From Zhaonella formicivorans (GTDB lineage Bacteria > Bacillota > DUOV01 > Zhaonellaceae): a stretch of 64,000 bases of DNA. A model generated the notes under the pieces. That model worked only from the letters and a program-made list of their open reading frames with translations, was not told the origin of the DNA and made no database searches. The stretch lies in contig NZ_CP085524.1 of the NCBI RefSeq assembly GCF_004353525.1, forward strand, positions 1,894,142-1,958,141, in the 5' to 3' direction. The stretch's first letter is position 1; each line of letters begins with the position of its first letter. Of this stretch, positions 18,191 through 27,106 are shown piece by piece. Both the position numbers and the translations under genes were made by a program.

Positions 18191-19171
18191 TTACCTGAAT
18201 TTTCCTGCCAGCATATCCTCGTAAATCTGTTCATGGGCCGCAACCATTTTATCGGCGGAAAAATTTTCGACTACATGACGGCGGCACATCAGACGGTCAA
18301 TTTTTCCCACTTGCCGCACCGCCTCCACCATTTCTTCTTCCGAGGTGACAATAAAGCCTGTTTTACCGTGATGGATCAACTCCATGGCCGAACCTTTATT
18401 AAAGGAAATAACCGGGGTGCCGCAGGCCATGGCTTCCACCATTACCAGCCCGAAGGGCTCCTCCCACAGGATAGGCATCAAGAAACATTTGGCCTTTTTG
18501 ACAATCTCATTTTTGCGCTCATCCATTTCTCCCAAATATTCAATTTTACCGCCCAAATGGGGTTTAATTTCCTGTTCATAGTAAAAAACGTCACCAACCA
18601 CTCCAATCAGCTTCAGAGGCATATCCAGCCTTTTTGCCACCCGGATGGCATGGTGCACTCCCTTTTCCGGGCAAAACCGTCCCACCCAAACTAAATAATC
18701 TTCGCAATCAGGGGAAAAGGGAAATTGCTCGATTTCCAGGCCGTGGTAAGCCACCCTCACTTTTTTAAGGTCCCGGAAAATAAAGCGCTGCCTGTTGCTG
18801 ATGCAAATATATAAACCATCTTTATATTGCCTGTAGGAATCGCTCAAGCTGTGGATAGTAGTAACGGTAGGTACGGGACTGTCCTGGACTAAAGGTAACC
18901 CAAGGTAGGAGTGGTTATGGACTATTTCGAACTTTTTAGCTTTAGAAAAAGCATACCTGGCATGAGCCGCTTCTTTTTCCCAGGACCACTCCGGATGGGG
19001 ATACAAATAGTCTAACTCAGCTGTTGTTTTTGAATCGCCGGTGGCAAAAAGCGTTACCTCGTGACCTCTTTTTACCAATCCTTCAGTAAGTATGCTGACT
19101 ACCCGCTCTGTTCCCCCGGATTTGGCAGGCGGGGTGGTTAAGAAAGTGGTGGAAATCATAGCTATTTTCAT
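18191..19171 (-). CDS. GT4-family glycosyltransferase
   Basis: The 326-residue protein has the GT-B fold pattern of family 4. The N-terminus MKIAMISTTF is followed by SGGTERVVSILTEGL, the middle by VWVGRFCPEKG near 180, and the donor-binding EPFGLVMVEAMACGTPV near 240-256. Such enzymes transfer a sugar from a nucleotide sugar to a lipid, glycan or small molecule. It has no membrane segment. Gene order gives no pathway: it stands alone between repeat tracts. Its substrate is unknown. Confidence 0.87.
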   Translation of the reverse strand: MKIAMISTTFLTTPPAKSGGTERVVSILTEGLVKRGHEVTLFATGDSKTTAELDYLYPHPEWSWEKEAAHARYAFSKAKKFEIVHNHSYLGLPLVQDSPVPTVTTIHSLSDSYRQYKDGLYICISNRQRFIFRDLKKVRVAYHGLEIEQFPFSPDCEDYLVWVGRFCPEKGVHHAIRVAKRLDMPLKLIGVVGDVFYYEQEIKPHLGGKIEYLGEMDERKNEIVKKAKCFLMPILWEEPFGLVMVEAMACGTPVISFNKGSAMELIHHGKTGFIVTSEEEMVEAVRQVGKIDRLMCRRHVVENFSADKMVAAHEQIYEDMLAGKFR

Positions 19172-19244
19172 TGGCCACTTGCTCCCTTCAAAATACTAAG
19201 CCGATATTATACTATATGACCGGGGCAAGCCCTTGGTGTTGACC

Positions 19245-19515
19245 TCAGTTTAATCAGCTATCAGCTATCAGCGCATTATGCTCCATATAGTCATACGCTG
19301 CCAAGAAAAATAAAAAAAGGAACGTTTATTTTCTACGTAAACGCTCCAAACCCTGAAAATGTAACCTTTGTGTCCGCTGCTCCAATGACTATCGCCAAGA
19401 GCGCTGCAGCTTAAGCGTTTGACTTCCAGCGGCTGATAGTGGATAATTGCTATTGGCTAACCGCTGATGGCTGACAGCTGAAGGCTGACTGCTGATGGCT
19501 GATGGCTGGCGCCAC
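19245..19515. repeat. Degenerate intergenic repeats 3' of lipoprotein gene
   Basis: CAGCTATCAGCTATCAGC is followed by a CCGCTGCTCCAATGACTATC + GCCAAGAGCGCT segment (also at about 51109-51140), GTTTGACTTCCAGCGGC (also at about 51296) and a long run of GCTGATGGCTGACAGCTGAA-type units that ends beside the stop of the lipoprotein gene. The remaining bases hold no gene that I can support. Confidence 0.7.
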
Positions 19516-19518
19516 CGG

Positions 19519-20385
19519 CTACTGGATAGTGAGCGGAATAACTTTCATATTTGCTTCAGCACCATTGGTGCGGCTGACAGAAAGCACTTCCAAGCGCCCT
19601 TTGGTTGGTTGTTGGGGTTTTTCGTAGATCAAGACAGCCTTGAATGCACCTCCGCCCGAGTTTCCTTGCCCAGCCACAGTCTCTGTTTCCGCCAGAATAT
19701 TGCCTTCACCGTCCCTCAGTCTCACTTTAACAGCCCCTGCTGATACCCTGGCTTTGCCGGTTACTTCCAGAGGGCTTTCTACCTTGGCCCCCGGTTCCGG
19801 CTGTTCCACCTCAATAAATTGCTGGACCTCTTTAGGTTGGGCTTGAGGCACTGCGGCTGCCTGCTTGTTTTTGGGCGGGGCTGTGCCTTGAGCCCCATTC
19901 TCCTTCTCCTCTGCTTTTTCCTCTTCTTCGGTATAAAATACCGCGCCGCTGGAAAGGGCGTTAGTATTGAGCTTGGCAATTAAGGGCTCCTGTTTACCGT
20001 TTTTGCCCTGGCTTTGCCCTTGACTTGCTTCTTGCTCCGCCAGTTTGATTTCTAAAACAGTGGTATGTTCGTTGATTACCCTCCGGATAACCTCTTTTAC
20101 CTGCAGCTTCTCATCCTGGTCTTCAGAAGCAGCTACAACCCACACATTGCCATCAGCCAGCAGCGCCAACCGGGCATCCTTACCGGCAAACCTTTCGACT
20201 AAATCTTTTACTACCGGCGGCGCAGCGGCCTTGTCCACCTGTTCAAAAAAGACCTTGGATACTTCCGGAATAACCACTCTTTCCGGTTCAGCCGGTTTCC
20301 TGGCCGGACACCCGGCAAGAGCGAAACTAACCGCCAACAATGTTAACAACAACAAAAGAGCGGGCTTAAACTTTTTCCTACCCAA
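19519..20385 (-). CDS. Lipoprotein with Gmad2 domain
   Basis: The 288-residue protein starts (TTG after AGGGAGG) with a lysine-rich head, a hydrophobic stretch and a lipobox LAGC at about 22-25, so it should be anchored outside the membrane. Residues about 45-110 resemble a sporulation-lipoprotein-like domain (RLALLADGNVWVVAAS, VIRRVIN). A low-complexity linker follows. The last 100 residues match the immunoglobulin-like Gmad2 domain found in spore germination proteins (VEQPEPGAKVESPLEVTGKA). It lies 74 bases after the ABC permease gene and is probably part of the sigma-factor operon. A role in the cell envelope or sporulation is inferred. Confidence 0.75.
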   Translation of the reverse strand: MGRKKFKPALLLLLTLLAVSFALAGCPARKPAEPERVVIPEVSKVFFEQVDKAAAPPVVKDLVERFAGKDARLALLADGNVWVVAASEDQDEKLQVKEVIRRVINEHTTVLEIKLAEQEASQGQSQGKNGKQEPLIAKLNTNALSSGAVFYTEEEEKAEEKENGAQGTAPPKNKQAAAVPQAQPKEVQQFIEVEQPEPGAKVESPLEVTGKARVSAGAVKVRLRDGEGNILAETETVAGQGNSGGGAFKAVLIYEKPQQPTKGRLEVLSVSRTNGAEANMKVIPLTIQ

Positions 20386-20459
20386 TCTTAATGCCTCCCT
20401 TGGTTTTTGCTTCTATTATTTCCCAACCAAGGAAAGTTAATACACCAGGATACAGGAAG

Positions 20460-21293
20460 CTAGATATCCCTTGTACCAAACCGGCGGACTGCCAGATAAA
20501 CGAAGAGGCCGATATACAAAAGGGTATATACCACCATCCAGACGCTGGGCTTTGTTATGCCGCCAAATGGGCCGCTGGTCAAAAAGTTGATGGCCCCTGT
20601 GCCGAAAAGGCTGCCTACCATCTTGCGGTAAACAGCATCAGTAGGCATGATCAGGCTGGAAATTATCCCGATTTTGACCAGCGTAGCATTATGCATCACA
20701 GTGCCCAGCTGCTCCATTATGCCTCCAATCATTCCCAAGCCGTAAAGCATTACCAGCAAAATGCCGTTGCCTATGGTAGGCAAAAAAGTGGTCCCCCACA
20801 TGCCCACGCCTAAAAGAACAATAGGCTGCAGGCAAAACAGCAGCAGCGCCTTAACCAACCCCTGGGGCGTTAAAAAGCTTAAGCCCCAGCTGCTGGCCAG
20901 CTGATTGAGCAAGAGGATGGAGCTGAAAAAAGCGGCACTGTAAACGCCGAGCATGATTCCAAGCCCCACAAACTTGCCTAACACGATTTCGCCTCGTTTA
21001 AGGGGTTTTGGCACAATGGCATAGAGGGTACCGTTCTCGATTTCCCCCGAAATAGTGCCTGCCGAAGCCACCACGACCAAGAAAGCATTGATGAAGCTGG
21101 CAAAGTAGAGGCCCGCCGAATATAGTTGGGTCAGCATGATGTTCCTGTACATGGCATCAGGCGGGCCGTTTTTATTGGCAAAATATAACCCGGTTCCGTA
21201 GAGGGCCAAAAATGCCAGCGTTAACAATATCACCAGGACAAATACCTTTTTACGGAACATCTCACGAAAAGATTGGGCCGCAATCACCAGCAT
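20460..21293 (-). CDS. ABC-2 type transporter permease
   Basis: The 277-residue protein has about six membrane segments and the SGEIENGTLYAIVPKPLKRGEIVLGK stretch (read in two parts: SGEIENGTLYAIV and KPLKRGEIVLGK), typical of ABC-2 export permeases. Its start is two bases after the stop of the ATPase gene, with GGGGAGGG upstream. With the ATPase it forms an exporter whose cargo is unknown. It sits in an operon led by an ECF sigma factor and its anti-sigma factor, suggesting stress-responsive export. Confidence 0.88.
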   Translation of the reverse strand: MLVIAAQSFREMFRKKVFVLVILLTLAFLALYGTGLYFANKNGPPDAMYRNIMLTQLYSAGLYFASFINAFLVVVASAGTISGEIENGTLYAIVPKPLKRGEIVLGKFVGLGIMLGVYSAAFFSSILLLNQLASSWGLSFLTPQGLVKALLLFCLQPIVLLGVGMWGTTFLPTIGNGILLVMLYGLGMIGGIMEQLGTVMHNATLVKIGIISSLIMPTDAVYRKMVGSLFGTGAINFLTSGPFGGITKPSVWMVVYTLLYIGLFVYLAVRRFGTRDI

Positions 21294-22196
21294 TTATTTT
21301 CCCTCCCCCTTCACCAGCTTTACAAATAGTTCTTCCAGTGAATTCCTGGCCGTCAGTTCATAAAGCAGCCCGTGATGTTTTACTACCAGTTCACTCAAGC
21401 CGGGAATATCCTCTTTGCTTGCCAAATGAACGGTTACCCGGCTGCCTTCCACCGTCAGCCCCTCCCCGTAATTCTCCAAAGCAGCAAGCAGCGCCGGATT
21501 TAAATTGCCCAGCTTAAGCACAACCTCCACAGCGCCTTTTAAGAGTTCATCAATAGTGCCGGAGGCGATGATCCGGCCTTTGTTGATAATGGCAACCTGG
21601 TGGCAAATAGCTTCAACTTCGCTTAAAAGGTGGCTGTTCAGGAATACTGTTTTTCCCTCCCGGGAAAGGTTCATGATGATTTCCCTGACCTCCCGCCTCC
21701 CCAGCGGGTCCAGAGCTGAAGTGGGCTCATCCAAAAACAAAAGCTGGGGATCGGGCAAAAGAGCACAGGCCATGCCGATGCGCTGCTGCATTCCCTTGCT
21801 GTAAGTACCCACCCTTTGTTTTTCAAATCCTTGCAAACGCACCAGCTCCAACACTTCCGGTATCCGCCTTTTTACGGTGCCGGGCGGCATTTTATACAAA
21901 GCCCCATGGAATGAGAGCAGGTCATAACCGGTCATCCATTCGTGATAGCGAAAATTTTCCGGTAAAAAACCTATTTTCTTTCTGGCTTCCAGGTCACCTA
22001 GAGGCCTGCCTAACAGCCATGCTTTGCCGGAGGTGGGAAAGAGCAGCCCTACCAAAGTTTTGACAAAAGTGCTTTTGCCGGCTCCGTTGGGCCCCAAAAA
22101 ACCAAAGATTTGCCCCTCGGAAACCGAGAGGCAAACATCCTGGCAACCGCCCTTGCCGTTGTACTGTTTCGTCAACTTATAAGTCTCGATAATCAT
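21294..22196 (-). CDS. ABC transporter ATP-binding protein
   Basis: A 300-residue ATPase with Walker A GPNGAGKST near 36-44, signature YSKGMQQRIGMACAL near 128, Walker B LLFLDEPTSALDP near 150 and the H-loop NSHLLSEVE. The C-terminal extension of about 90 residues is usual for ABC-2 exporter ATPases. It pairs with the permease immediately downstream; the anti-sigma gene ends four bases upstream. Confidence 0.93.
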   Translation of the reverse strand: MIIETYKLTKQYNGKGGCQDVCLSVSEGQIFGFLGPNGAGKSTFVKTLVGLLFPTSGKAWLLGRPLGDLEARKKIGFLPENFRYHEWMTGYDLLSFHGALYKMPPGTVKRRIPEVLELVRLQGFEKQRVGTYSKGMQQRIGMACALLPDPQLLFLDEPTSALDPLGRREVREIIMNLSREGKTVFLNSHLLSEVEAICHQVAIINKGRIIASGTIDELLKGAVEVVLKLGNLNPALLAALENYGEGLTVEGSRVTVHLASKEDIPGLSELVVKHHGLLYELTARNSLEELFVKLVKGEGK

Positions 22197-22200
22197 CCTC

Positions 22201-23316
22201 TTACCTCAACCGTCCCGCCAGATCCAAGGCTTTTTCCAGGCTAAAGTTGCCCTGGAGCATGTTAATTACCCCGTCTTTTTGCCAGATTAAAGTGCCATAG
22301 CTGCTGCCCTTATTAGAGATGAATACTCCCTGGGTTCCGTCCACAGCAACTTCTTGGGACGAACCGTTCAAATCCGGAATCAGGACTGTATGCTGCCAGT
22401 CTTCCACGGCTGCCAATTGTTTGCGCAGGTTATCGGGTAAAAAGGGCAGTTCTAAAAGTGCCTTGCGCAGGGCCAGCACATCCACTCCTTTTGGTACCGC
22501 CAGCTGAGGACTTTGCATTTGTCCATGGGTGAACCCCGTTTTTGTTTGCGCATCAAAGTAGTCTGTCATGTAGGCATCTTGAATAGTGATGGTAAATTCT
22601 TTACCCTCCAGGCCATCAGGCAGCAGTTCCTTGCCACCCAAGGATTTGATAACTGCGTTGACTTTGTCTACATGGAGTTTCAGGCTGACCTGGTTGCCGC
22701 CCTCTTTAAACACCCTTTCAACTTGTTGTTCGTAGCCTGCTATAACCCGAAAGGCAAATCCCGCTTCCTCTTTAGCCTGCTCCAAGGTCAATTCCCGGCT
22801 TTCCTGTTTGTTTGCAACTATAAATTCGCCGAAATTATCTAAATTGAATTGGCCTTCTGAACCGGACAGCCGCCAGCGAAGTTCGTTCAGGTCGTCTGCA
22901 TTAATGCTGATGGTCTGAATTTTTTCCACCCGGAAAATGTTCAAGAAGTCTGCGGCAAAACTCCTTACGGAGCTGATACTCAAAGCGCCGCTCAGCACCG
23001 CCACTCCGGCAGCCACAGCGACCGCCTTTTTGTATTTGTTAAACATTGTCAGCACACCCTTTCTTACGCTATTCTCACGGTAATCGGTTGCAACAACCAA
23101 CTTTTCCCAGGCTGCCTCCCTGTTTATCTGTGCTTTTTGCAGCTGGTTAGCATAACTGGCAAGCCGCAACTGGGCAAAATCCAGGTTTTCCCGCAACCGG
23201 GCAAGCTTCAACTGACAGTGGGAGCAGGAGTGTAGGTGTTGTTCAACTGCTTTAAGTTCCGTGTCAACTAATTCGCCATCCAAAAACGCTTGTAATGTTC
23301 CCTCTGCAAAACACAT
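22201..23316 (-). CDS. Anti-sigma factor with zinc-finger HC2 domain
   Basis: The 371-residue protein begins with a zinc-binding anti-sigma motif (HLHSCSHC near 27-34, with C2 earlier), then a single membrane segment at about 94-115 (VAVAAGVAVLSGAL), and a long extracytoplasmic region resembling DUF4367 with the closing LIWQKDGVINMLQG. It should hold the co-encoded ECF sigma factor inactive at the membrane. The sigma stop and this start are nearly adjacent, so the two are translationally coupled. The extracytoplasmic domain may sense envelope state; what it senses is unknown. Confidence 0.85.
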   Translation of the reverse strand: MCFAEGTLQAFLDGELVDTELKAVEQHLHSCSHCQLKLARLRENLDFAQLRLASYANQLQKAQINREAAWEKLVVATDYRENSVRKGVLTMFNKYKKAVAVAAGVAVLSGALSISSVRSFAADFLNIFRVEKIQTISINADDLNELRWRLSGSEGQFNLDNFGEFIVANKQESRELTLEQAKEEAGFAFRVIAGYEQQVERVFKEGGNQVSLKLHVDKVNAVIKSLGGKELLPDGLEGKEFTITIQDAYMTDYFDAQTKTGFTHGQMQSPQLAVPKGVDVLALRKALLELPFLPDNLRKQLAAVEDWQHTVLIPDLNGSSQEVAVDGTQGVFISNKGSSYGTLIWQKDGVINMLQGNFSLEKALDLAGRLR

Positions 23317-23318
23317 GC

Positions 23319-23810
23319 TTATTCATCCCCCTTCTCTCTGCAATACTCCTCTTTAAAGCGGCGCAATGCCCTGACCAGGATGGTCCCGACGGAACTCTTC
23401 TCCACCCCGATTACATCAGCTATTTCACTGTAGCTGTAGCCGGAAAATTTCAACAGCAGGCAAACCCGGTCCCTGACTGCCATTCGCTTTAAAACAGCCC
23501 GCACTTGCCTTACCTCCTGGCTGCGGATGAACATCTCATCGAAGGAAATGATGTTGCTGATTCGTTCATATTCTAAGTTTGTCTCCCTCTCTTTGCGGCT
23601 TTTCTCACTGCGCAGGTAATTATAGGCCAGGTTGGTAGCTACTCTGGCCAGCCACCCGCCAGGATTGTACAAATCCCGGGGAGGGCAAGAATAGAGTTTA
23701 AGAAAAGTCTCTTGTGCCAAATCTTCCGCAGCCGTTTGCTCGCCCACCAAAAAATACAGTTGCCGGTAAACGGCAATGTAATAGGTCTCAAAAAGCTCTT
23801 TAAAATTCAT
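23319..23810 (-). CDS. ECF RNA polymerase sigma factor
   Basis: A sigma-70 family protein of about 163 residues. Region 2 shows AAEDLAQETFLKLY and region 4 shows YSYSEIADVIGVEKSSVGT, with no sigma 1.1 or region 3, as in ECF factors. The frame extends upstream to 23984, but ATG at 23810 gives the usual ECF N-terminus MNFKELFETYY and has AAAGGA upstream; the extra residues are unlike the family. It heads the operon with anti-sigma, ABC exporter and lipoprotein genes, which it probably autoregulates. Confidence 0.9.
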   Translation of the reverse strand: MNFKELFETYYIAVYRQLYFLVGEQTAAEDLAQETFLKLYSCPPRDLYNPGGWLARVATNLAYNYLRSEKSRKERETNLEYERISNIISFDEMFIRSQEVRQVRAVLKRMAVRDRVCLLLKFSGYSYSEIADVIGVEKSSVGTILVRALRRFKEEYCREKGDE

Positions 23811-23964
23811 CCGGGTAGAATCCTTTTCACCCTTGAGCTGTTTTTGAGGAATAATTTCGTACACCTCCCCCAAGATTTTCGCAATCGCGATTACATTATT
23901 ATAACAAACTGCAAGCAGTATTTGTGACAGTTCGCTGATAAATTTTAAATTAGATCCGACGACG

Positions 23965-24000
23965 GAAAAGCCCCGACCTCGCAAGTGAGGTCAGGGCTCT
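23965..24000. terminator. Intrinsic terminator after selenoprotein gene
   Basis: AGCCCTGACCTC and GAGGTCGGGGCT pair around a six-base loop just after the selenoprotein stop on the minus strand, followed by TTTTCC. It separates the selenoprotein gene from the sigma-factor operon. Confidence 0.8.
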
Positions 24001-24004
24001 CCTT

Positions 24005-24289
24005 TTAAAAACTAATGCCTTCTACTACCAGGCGCCGGTAGATTCCATCGCCTTTTAAATCTATTGTTACCCCGTCGGGGTCATAAGAGGTAAACTTAGG
24101 GGTGTAGACCTGCAAATCTCCGAGATCATGCTGATCATAGTTTTCGGGATCGGTCGGCTTACCTGCAAACACGGCAGGTACAAAATAAATGCCCGCTCAG
24201 CCCCCGTGTCTCTCTAAATTTACAAAAATGCTGTCGGTTTTACCCGTGATATATTCTTTGGCGGTATCGCTGACGTTAACTTTAACCAT
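24005..24289 (-). CDS. Selenoprotein with in-frame UGA (HesB-like/CC-Se motif type)
   Basis: Ordinary ORF calling misses this gene because codon 31 is TGA (24197-24199). Reading it as selenocysteine gives a 94-residue protein: MVKVNVSDTAKEYITGK at the start, FVNLERHGG-U-AGIYFVPAVFAGKP around the Sec, and YTPKFTSYDPDGVTIDL near 62-78, ending YRRLVVEGISF. Coding character continues on both sides of the TGA in one frame. The ATG has GAGGTG upstream, a terminator follows, and a hairpin suited to be a bacterial SECIS lies 17-37 bases after the TGA. The length and the Gly-rich redox position resemble the small HesB-like selenoproteins of Clostridia. Sec use fits an organism with a glycine reductase locus. 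The function is unknown, perhaps redox or metal binding. Confidence 0.85.
24160..24180 (-). promoter_or_regulatory. Bacterial SECIS-like hairpin
   Basis: Just downstream of the in-frame TGA, TACCTGC and GCAGGTA form a perfect seven-base stem with the seven-base loop CGTGTTT. The loop carries a GU and lies about 24-30 bases after the UGA, within the spacing known for bacterial SECIS elements read by SelB. Confidence 0.7.
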
Positions 24290-24439
24290 AATTTTCACCT
24301 CTTCAGTCCGATTTGTTTATATTATACTCTTTGTATTTTTCGCTGTAAATATATTTAATGATACTTTTATTTTTCTTGAAAGCATATTTCCCTGTATTTA
24401 ATTGCAAAATAGGAAAAGAAATCTGGAAAAGGTGAAAGC

Positions 24440-25297
24440 ATGCGAATAAACCAACTGCTCAATTACCTAAACAGGGAAGTCTTGATTATTGGTGGCACTT
24501 TATTGGCAGCTTTGGCCGTAAACGGGTTTTTATTGCCTCATAAGCTGTTAAGCGGAGGCATCAGCGGCGTTAGCATAATCTTGCAGCAGCTTACTGGCTT
24601 CCCGGCAGGCCTGTCGGTCTTTCTTTTAAATGTGCCCATTTTTATCTTGGGTTATAAAAAGATTGACCGGGATTTCGTAATTTTCAGCCTGATGGGTATG
24701 GGGCTGTTTTCCGCTTTTCTGCTGCTCACCAAGAACATAAGCCGCTCAATAGTTTTGGATGATACCATGTTAGCGGCGATTTTCGGGGGAGTAATTAACG
24801 GTATTGGTCTGGGCCTGGTTTTCCGCAGCCGGGCATCAATGGGTGGTTCAGATATACTGGCCGTAGTCATCAGGAAAAAATCTTCCATAAATATGGGTAC
24901 AATCCTCTTCGCCTTTAACTTTGTAATCGTCCTCTCCGGTTCCCTCCTTTTTGGGTTAAAACCCGCTCTCTTTACGCTGATTTCCATGTACCTGTCAGCC
25001 GTATTGCTGGATAGGGTTCAAGAAGGATTTGACCGGAAAAAATCGGCGCTAATCATCACCAGCGAACCGGAAAAAATCTCTCAAGCCATCATGCAGGAAG
25101 TCCACCGCGGTGTGACCATTTTTTTCGGGGAGGGAGCCTTTACCCATCATAACCGGCACATTCTTTACACCGTGGTTACCACCCGCCAGCTGGCAAAGCT
25201 CAAAGCAATTGTTGAAAGCCTGGATCCCGGCGCCTTTATGACTGTCAGCGATACGGCGGAAGTGCTGGGCAAGGGGTTTCACCGCACGGCATTATAG
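24440..25297 (+). CDS. YitT-family membrane protein
   Basis: The 285-residue protein has five to six membrane segments in the first 190 residues (GGTLLAALAVNGFLLPHKLL, GGISGVSIILQQLTG) and a C-terminal cytosolic DUF2179 domain with RGVTIFFGEGAF. This is the YitT/DUF161-DUF2179 architecture, widespread in Firmicutes and of unsettled transport function. ATG with AAAGGTGAAAG. It is divergent from the selenoprotein gene across a 150-base AT-rich promoter region. Confidence 0.88.
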   Translation: MRINQLLNYLNREVLIIGGTLLAALAVNGFLLPHKLLSGGISGVSIILQQLTGFPAGLSVFLLNVPIFILGYKKIDRDFVIFSLMGMGLFSAFLLLTKNISRSIVLDDTMLAAIFGGVINGIGLGLVFRSRASMGGSDILAVVIRKKSSINMGTILFAFNFVIVLSGSLLFGLKPALFTLISMYLSAVLLDRVQEGFDRKKSALIITSEPEKISQAIMQEVHRGVTIFFGEGAFTHHNRHILYTVVTTRQLAKLKAIVESLDPGAFMTVSDTAEVLGKGFHRTAL

Positions 25298-25479
25298 TCA
25301 ACCAGTCCTCAGTCACCAGCAATCCTGCCGCAGCTGTAATAATTATATAAATTTTTAAATTAAATCACGTAAATCTGTCTCCCAGTTCCGTTTTTTTGGC
25401 TTGTAGTACGAATCGGGTTAAATGCTTACTGCGGGAAGAGTAAAACAGCCAAATATTTGCCAACCTAAAATACTGTATT

Positions 25480-26187
25480 CTAACAATTTTGGGCAAACTT
25501 GTTCATATTGCAAGTTTTTTGTAAGCTGCAAAAGTCGCAGTGGTCTTTCCCCTTGAAATCGGGCAGATTACGTCCTACCCCTAATACCATTGCAATGGAC
25601 TTTCGGGGCATCATTAGGTTTGAGTCTGTCAAGCGCAGGCCGATGGATTCCGCTTTAAGTAAATGATAGATGGTTCGCAAATCTTCCAGCCCACTCCAGT
25701 ATGAGTGACCGGGACCCATGGGAAATGTTGTTTTTATGCCAGCGCTATGAAACCCCTCCTCAATTTTCGCCAGTGCCGCTGCTGCGCTTTTGGCTACAAA
25801 TGCTGATCCGGCTGCATCCAGGGTAAAAGCTTCCAATAATTTGCCAGCCTTCTTATATGCATCCACACGGTCGTCTAAGGCACTTCCTATTGTCAGAGCG
25901 TAAAGGATTAACTTCTCAGCCGGTCCTGCCACCTTCACCAAAAGCCTGCTGGTCAGCTTATGCCCTTCCTCCAGAAAAAGTTCCTTTTCCCCGGCTCCCG
26001 CTACGCTGACCTCACGCCAAACCACAATGGGGCGAACCAATGCAGAGGCTTCGAGCAAAATACGGCGGTGTAATTCAACCATACCCGGACGGGGAGAACG
26101 GTTAGTAAAGTCAGACCCTTCTGCTCTAAAAACATCTTCCATACTCACGTCCGGCAAGTCCATTTCCCATATTTTCGGTTCTGTCAT
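25480..26187 (-). CDS. Stand-alone MetH-activation-domain-like protein
   Basis: A protein of about 235 residues resembling the reactivation (AdoMet-binding) domain of cobalamin-dependent methionine synthase, without the other MetH domains. Recognisable parts are the YALTIGSALDDRVD segment, FPMGPGHSYWSGLEDLRTIY (20 residues, near 150-170) with the PGYG-like turn, and a C-terminal cysteine group CDFCSLQKTC. The frame runs to 26274, but ATG at 26187 follows AGGAGGTGG. In acetogens and dehalogenating Clostridia such proteins occur apart from MetH. It may help a split methionine synthase or reactivate a corrinoid enzyme using SAM; this is inferred. Confidence 0.8.
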   Translation of the reverse strand: MTEPKIWEMDLPDVSMEDVFRAEGSDFTNRSPRPGMVELHRRILLEASALVRPIVVWREVSVAGAGEKELFLEEGHKLTSRLLVKVAGPAEKLILYALTIGSALDDRVDAYKKAGKLLEAFTLDAAGSAFVAKSAAAALAKIEEGFHSAGIKTTFPMGPGHSYWSGLEDLRTIYHLLKAESIGLRLTDSNLMMPRKSIAMVLGVGRNLPDFKGKDHCDFCSLQKTCNMNKFAQNC

Positions 26188-26436
26188 AAGCCACCTCCTA
26201 CTTGGTGTTATTGACTGCAATTTGAAAATATTACTTTCCATATTCTTTTCTAAATACCTCCCTAATTTGAGCAAAAAAATTGTTTCACAAAAGCGCTGGT
26301 CCTAAGTCACGGAGACACCTTTTGCCAGCCGGATTAAATGGGACATGGTCATACCGCAAAGCCCCCTAGCTTATTGCCCTTTATACCGTCATAATATAAA
26401 ATCTGTAATAAAAGAATAATACAAGGGGTGAACAGC

Positions 26437-27102
26437 ATGCACATCCTGGTCATAGATGATGATGAGAAGATTACCGCCCTACTGCGCCGGAGCCTAAAGT
26501 TTGAAGGATTTAAAGTTTCCACTGCCAGGGACGGTCTGGAGGGACTGGGAAAAGCTATGGAAGAACAACCGGACCTAGTCATTTTGGATTTAATGCTTCC
26601 CAGCCTGGACGGCTTTGAAGTTTGTCAAAAGATTCGGGATTTCAGTTCCGTACCCATCCTAATGTTGACTGCCAAAGATGAAGTCAGAGACCGGGTTAAA
26701 GGGCTGGATCTGGGGGCTGACGATTACCTGGTCAAACCTTTTGCCCTGGAAGAACTGCTGGCCCGGGTAAGAGCCCTGCTGCGCCGGACAGGGCAAGAAG
26801 CCGGAACCCGTCTAACTTATGCCGATCTGACCTTGGACACGGAAACCAGGGAAGTTTGGCGCGGCGGGCGGGAAATCCAGCTGACCTCCAAGGAATTTGA
26901 CCTTTTGGCACTTTTTCTCCGGCATCCCCGTCAGGTTTTAACCCGGGACACTATCATGGAAGAAATATGGGGCTATGATTATAGCGGCGAGTCCAATGTG
27001 CTTGAAGTCTATATCGGCTACCTGCGTCAAAAACTGGAAGCGGCCGGTGAAAAGCGGCTGCTCCATACTGTCCGCGGCGTGGGCTATACCTTGAGGGAGT
27101 GA
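26437..27102 (+). CDS. OmpR-family response regulator
   Basis: The protein of about 221 residues has a receiver domain with the acidic pair DDDEK, phospho-acceptor aspartate in [16 protein letters not shown] lysine, and a C-terminal winged helix ([26 protein letters not shown]). GTG at 26428 lies within the AAGGGGTG ribosome binding site, so ATG at 26437 is the start. The histidine kinase gene follows after four bases, and an HtrA protease comes next, so the pair probably handles envelope stress. Confidence 0.94.
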   Translation: MHILVIDDDEKITALLRRSLKFEGFKVSTARDGLEGLGKAMEEQPDLVILDLMLPSLDGFEVCQKIRDFSSVPILMLTAKDEVRDRVKGLDLGADDYLVKPFALEELLARVRALLRRTGQEAGTRLTYADLTLDTETREVWRGGREIQLTSKEFDLLALFLRHPRQVLTRDTIMEEIWGYDYSGESNVLEVYIGYLRQKLEAAGEKRLLHTVRGVGYTLRE

Positions 27103-27106
27103 GTCT

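Noticed and set aside
19245-19515. CRISPR-like array
   Set aside because: Units are short and degenerate with no spacers of constant length and no cas genes.
26188-26436. Riboswitch between the MetH-like gene and the response regulator gene
   Set aside because: GCCAGCCGGATTAAATGGGACA looked like a conserved block, but no riboswitch consensus or paired structure fits.
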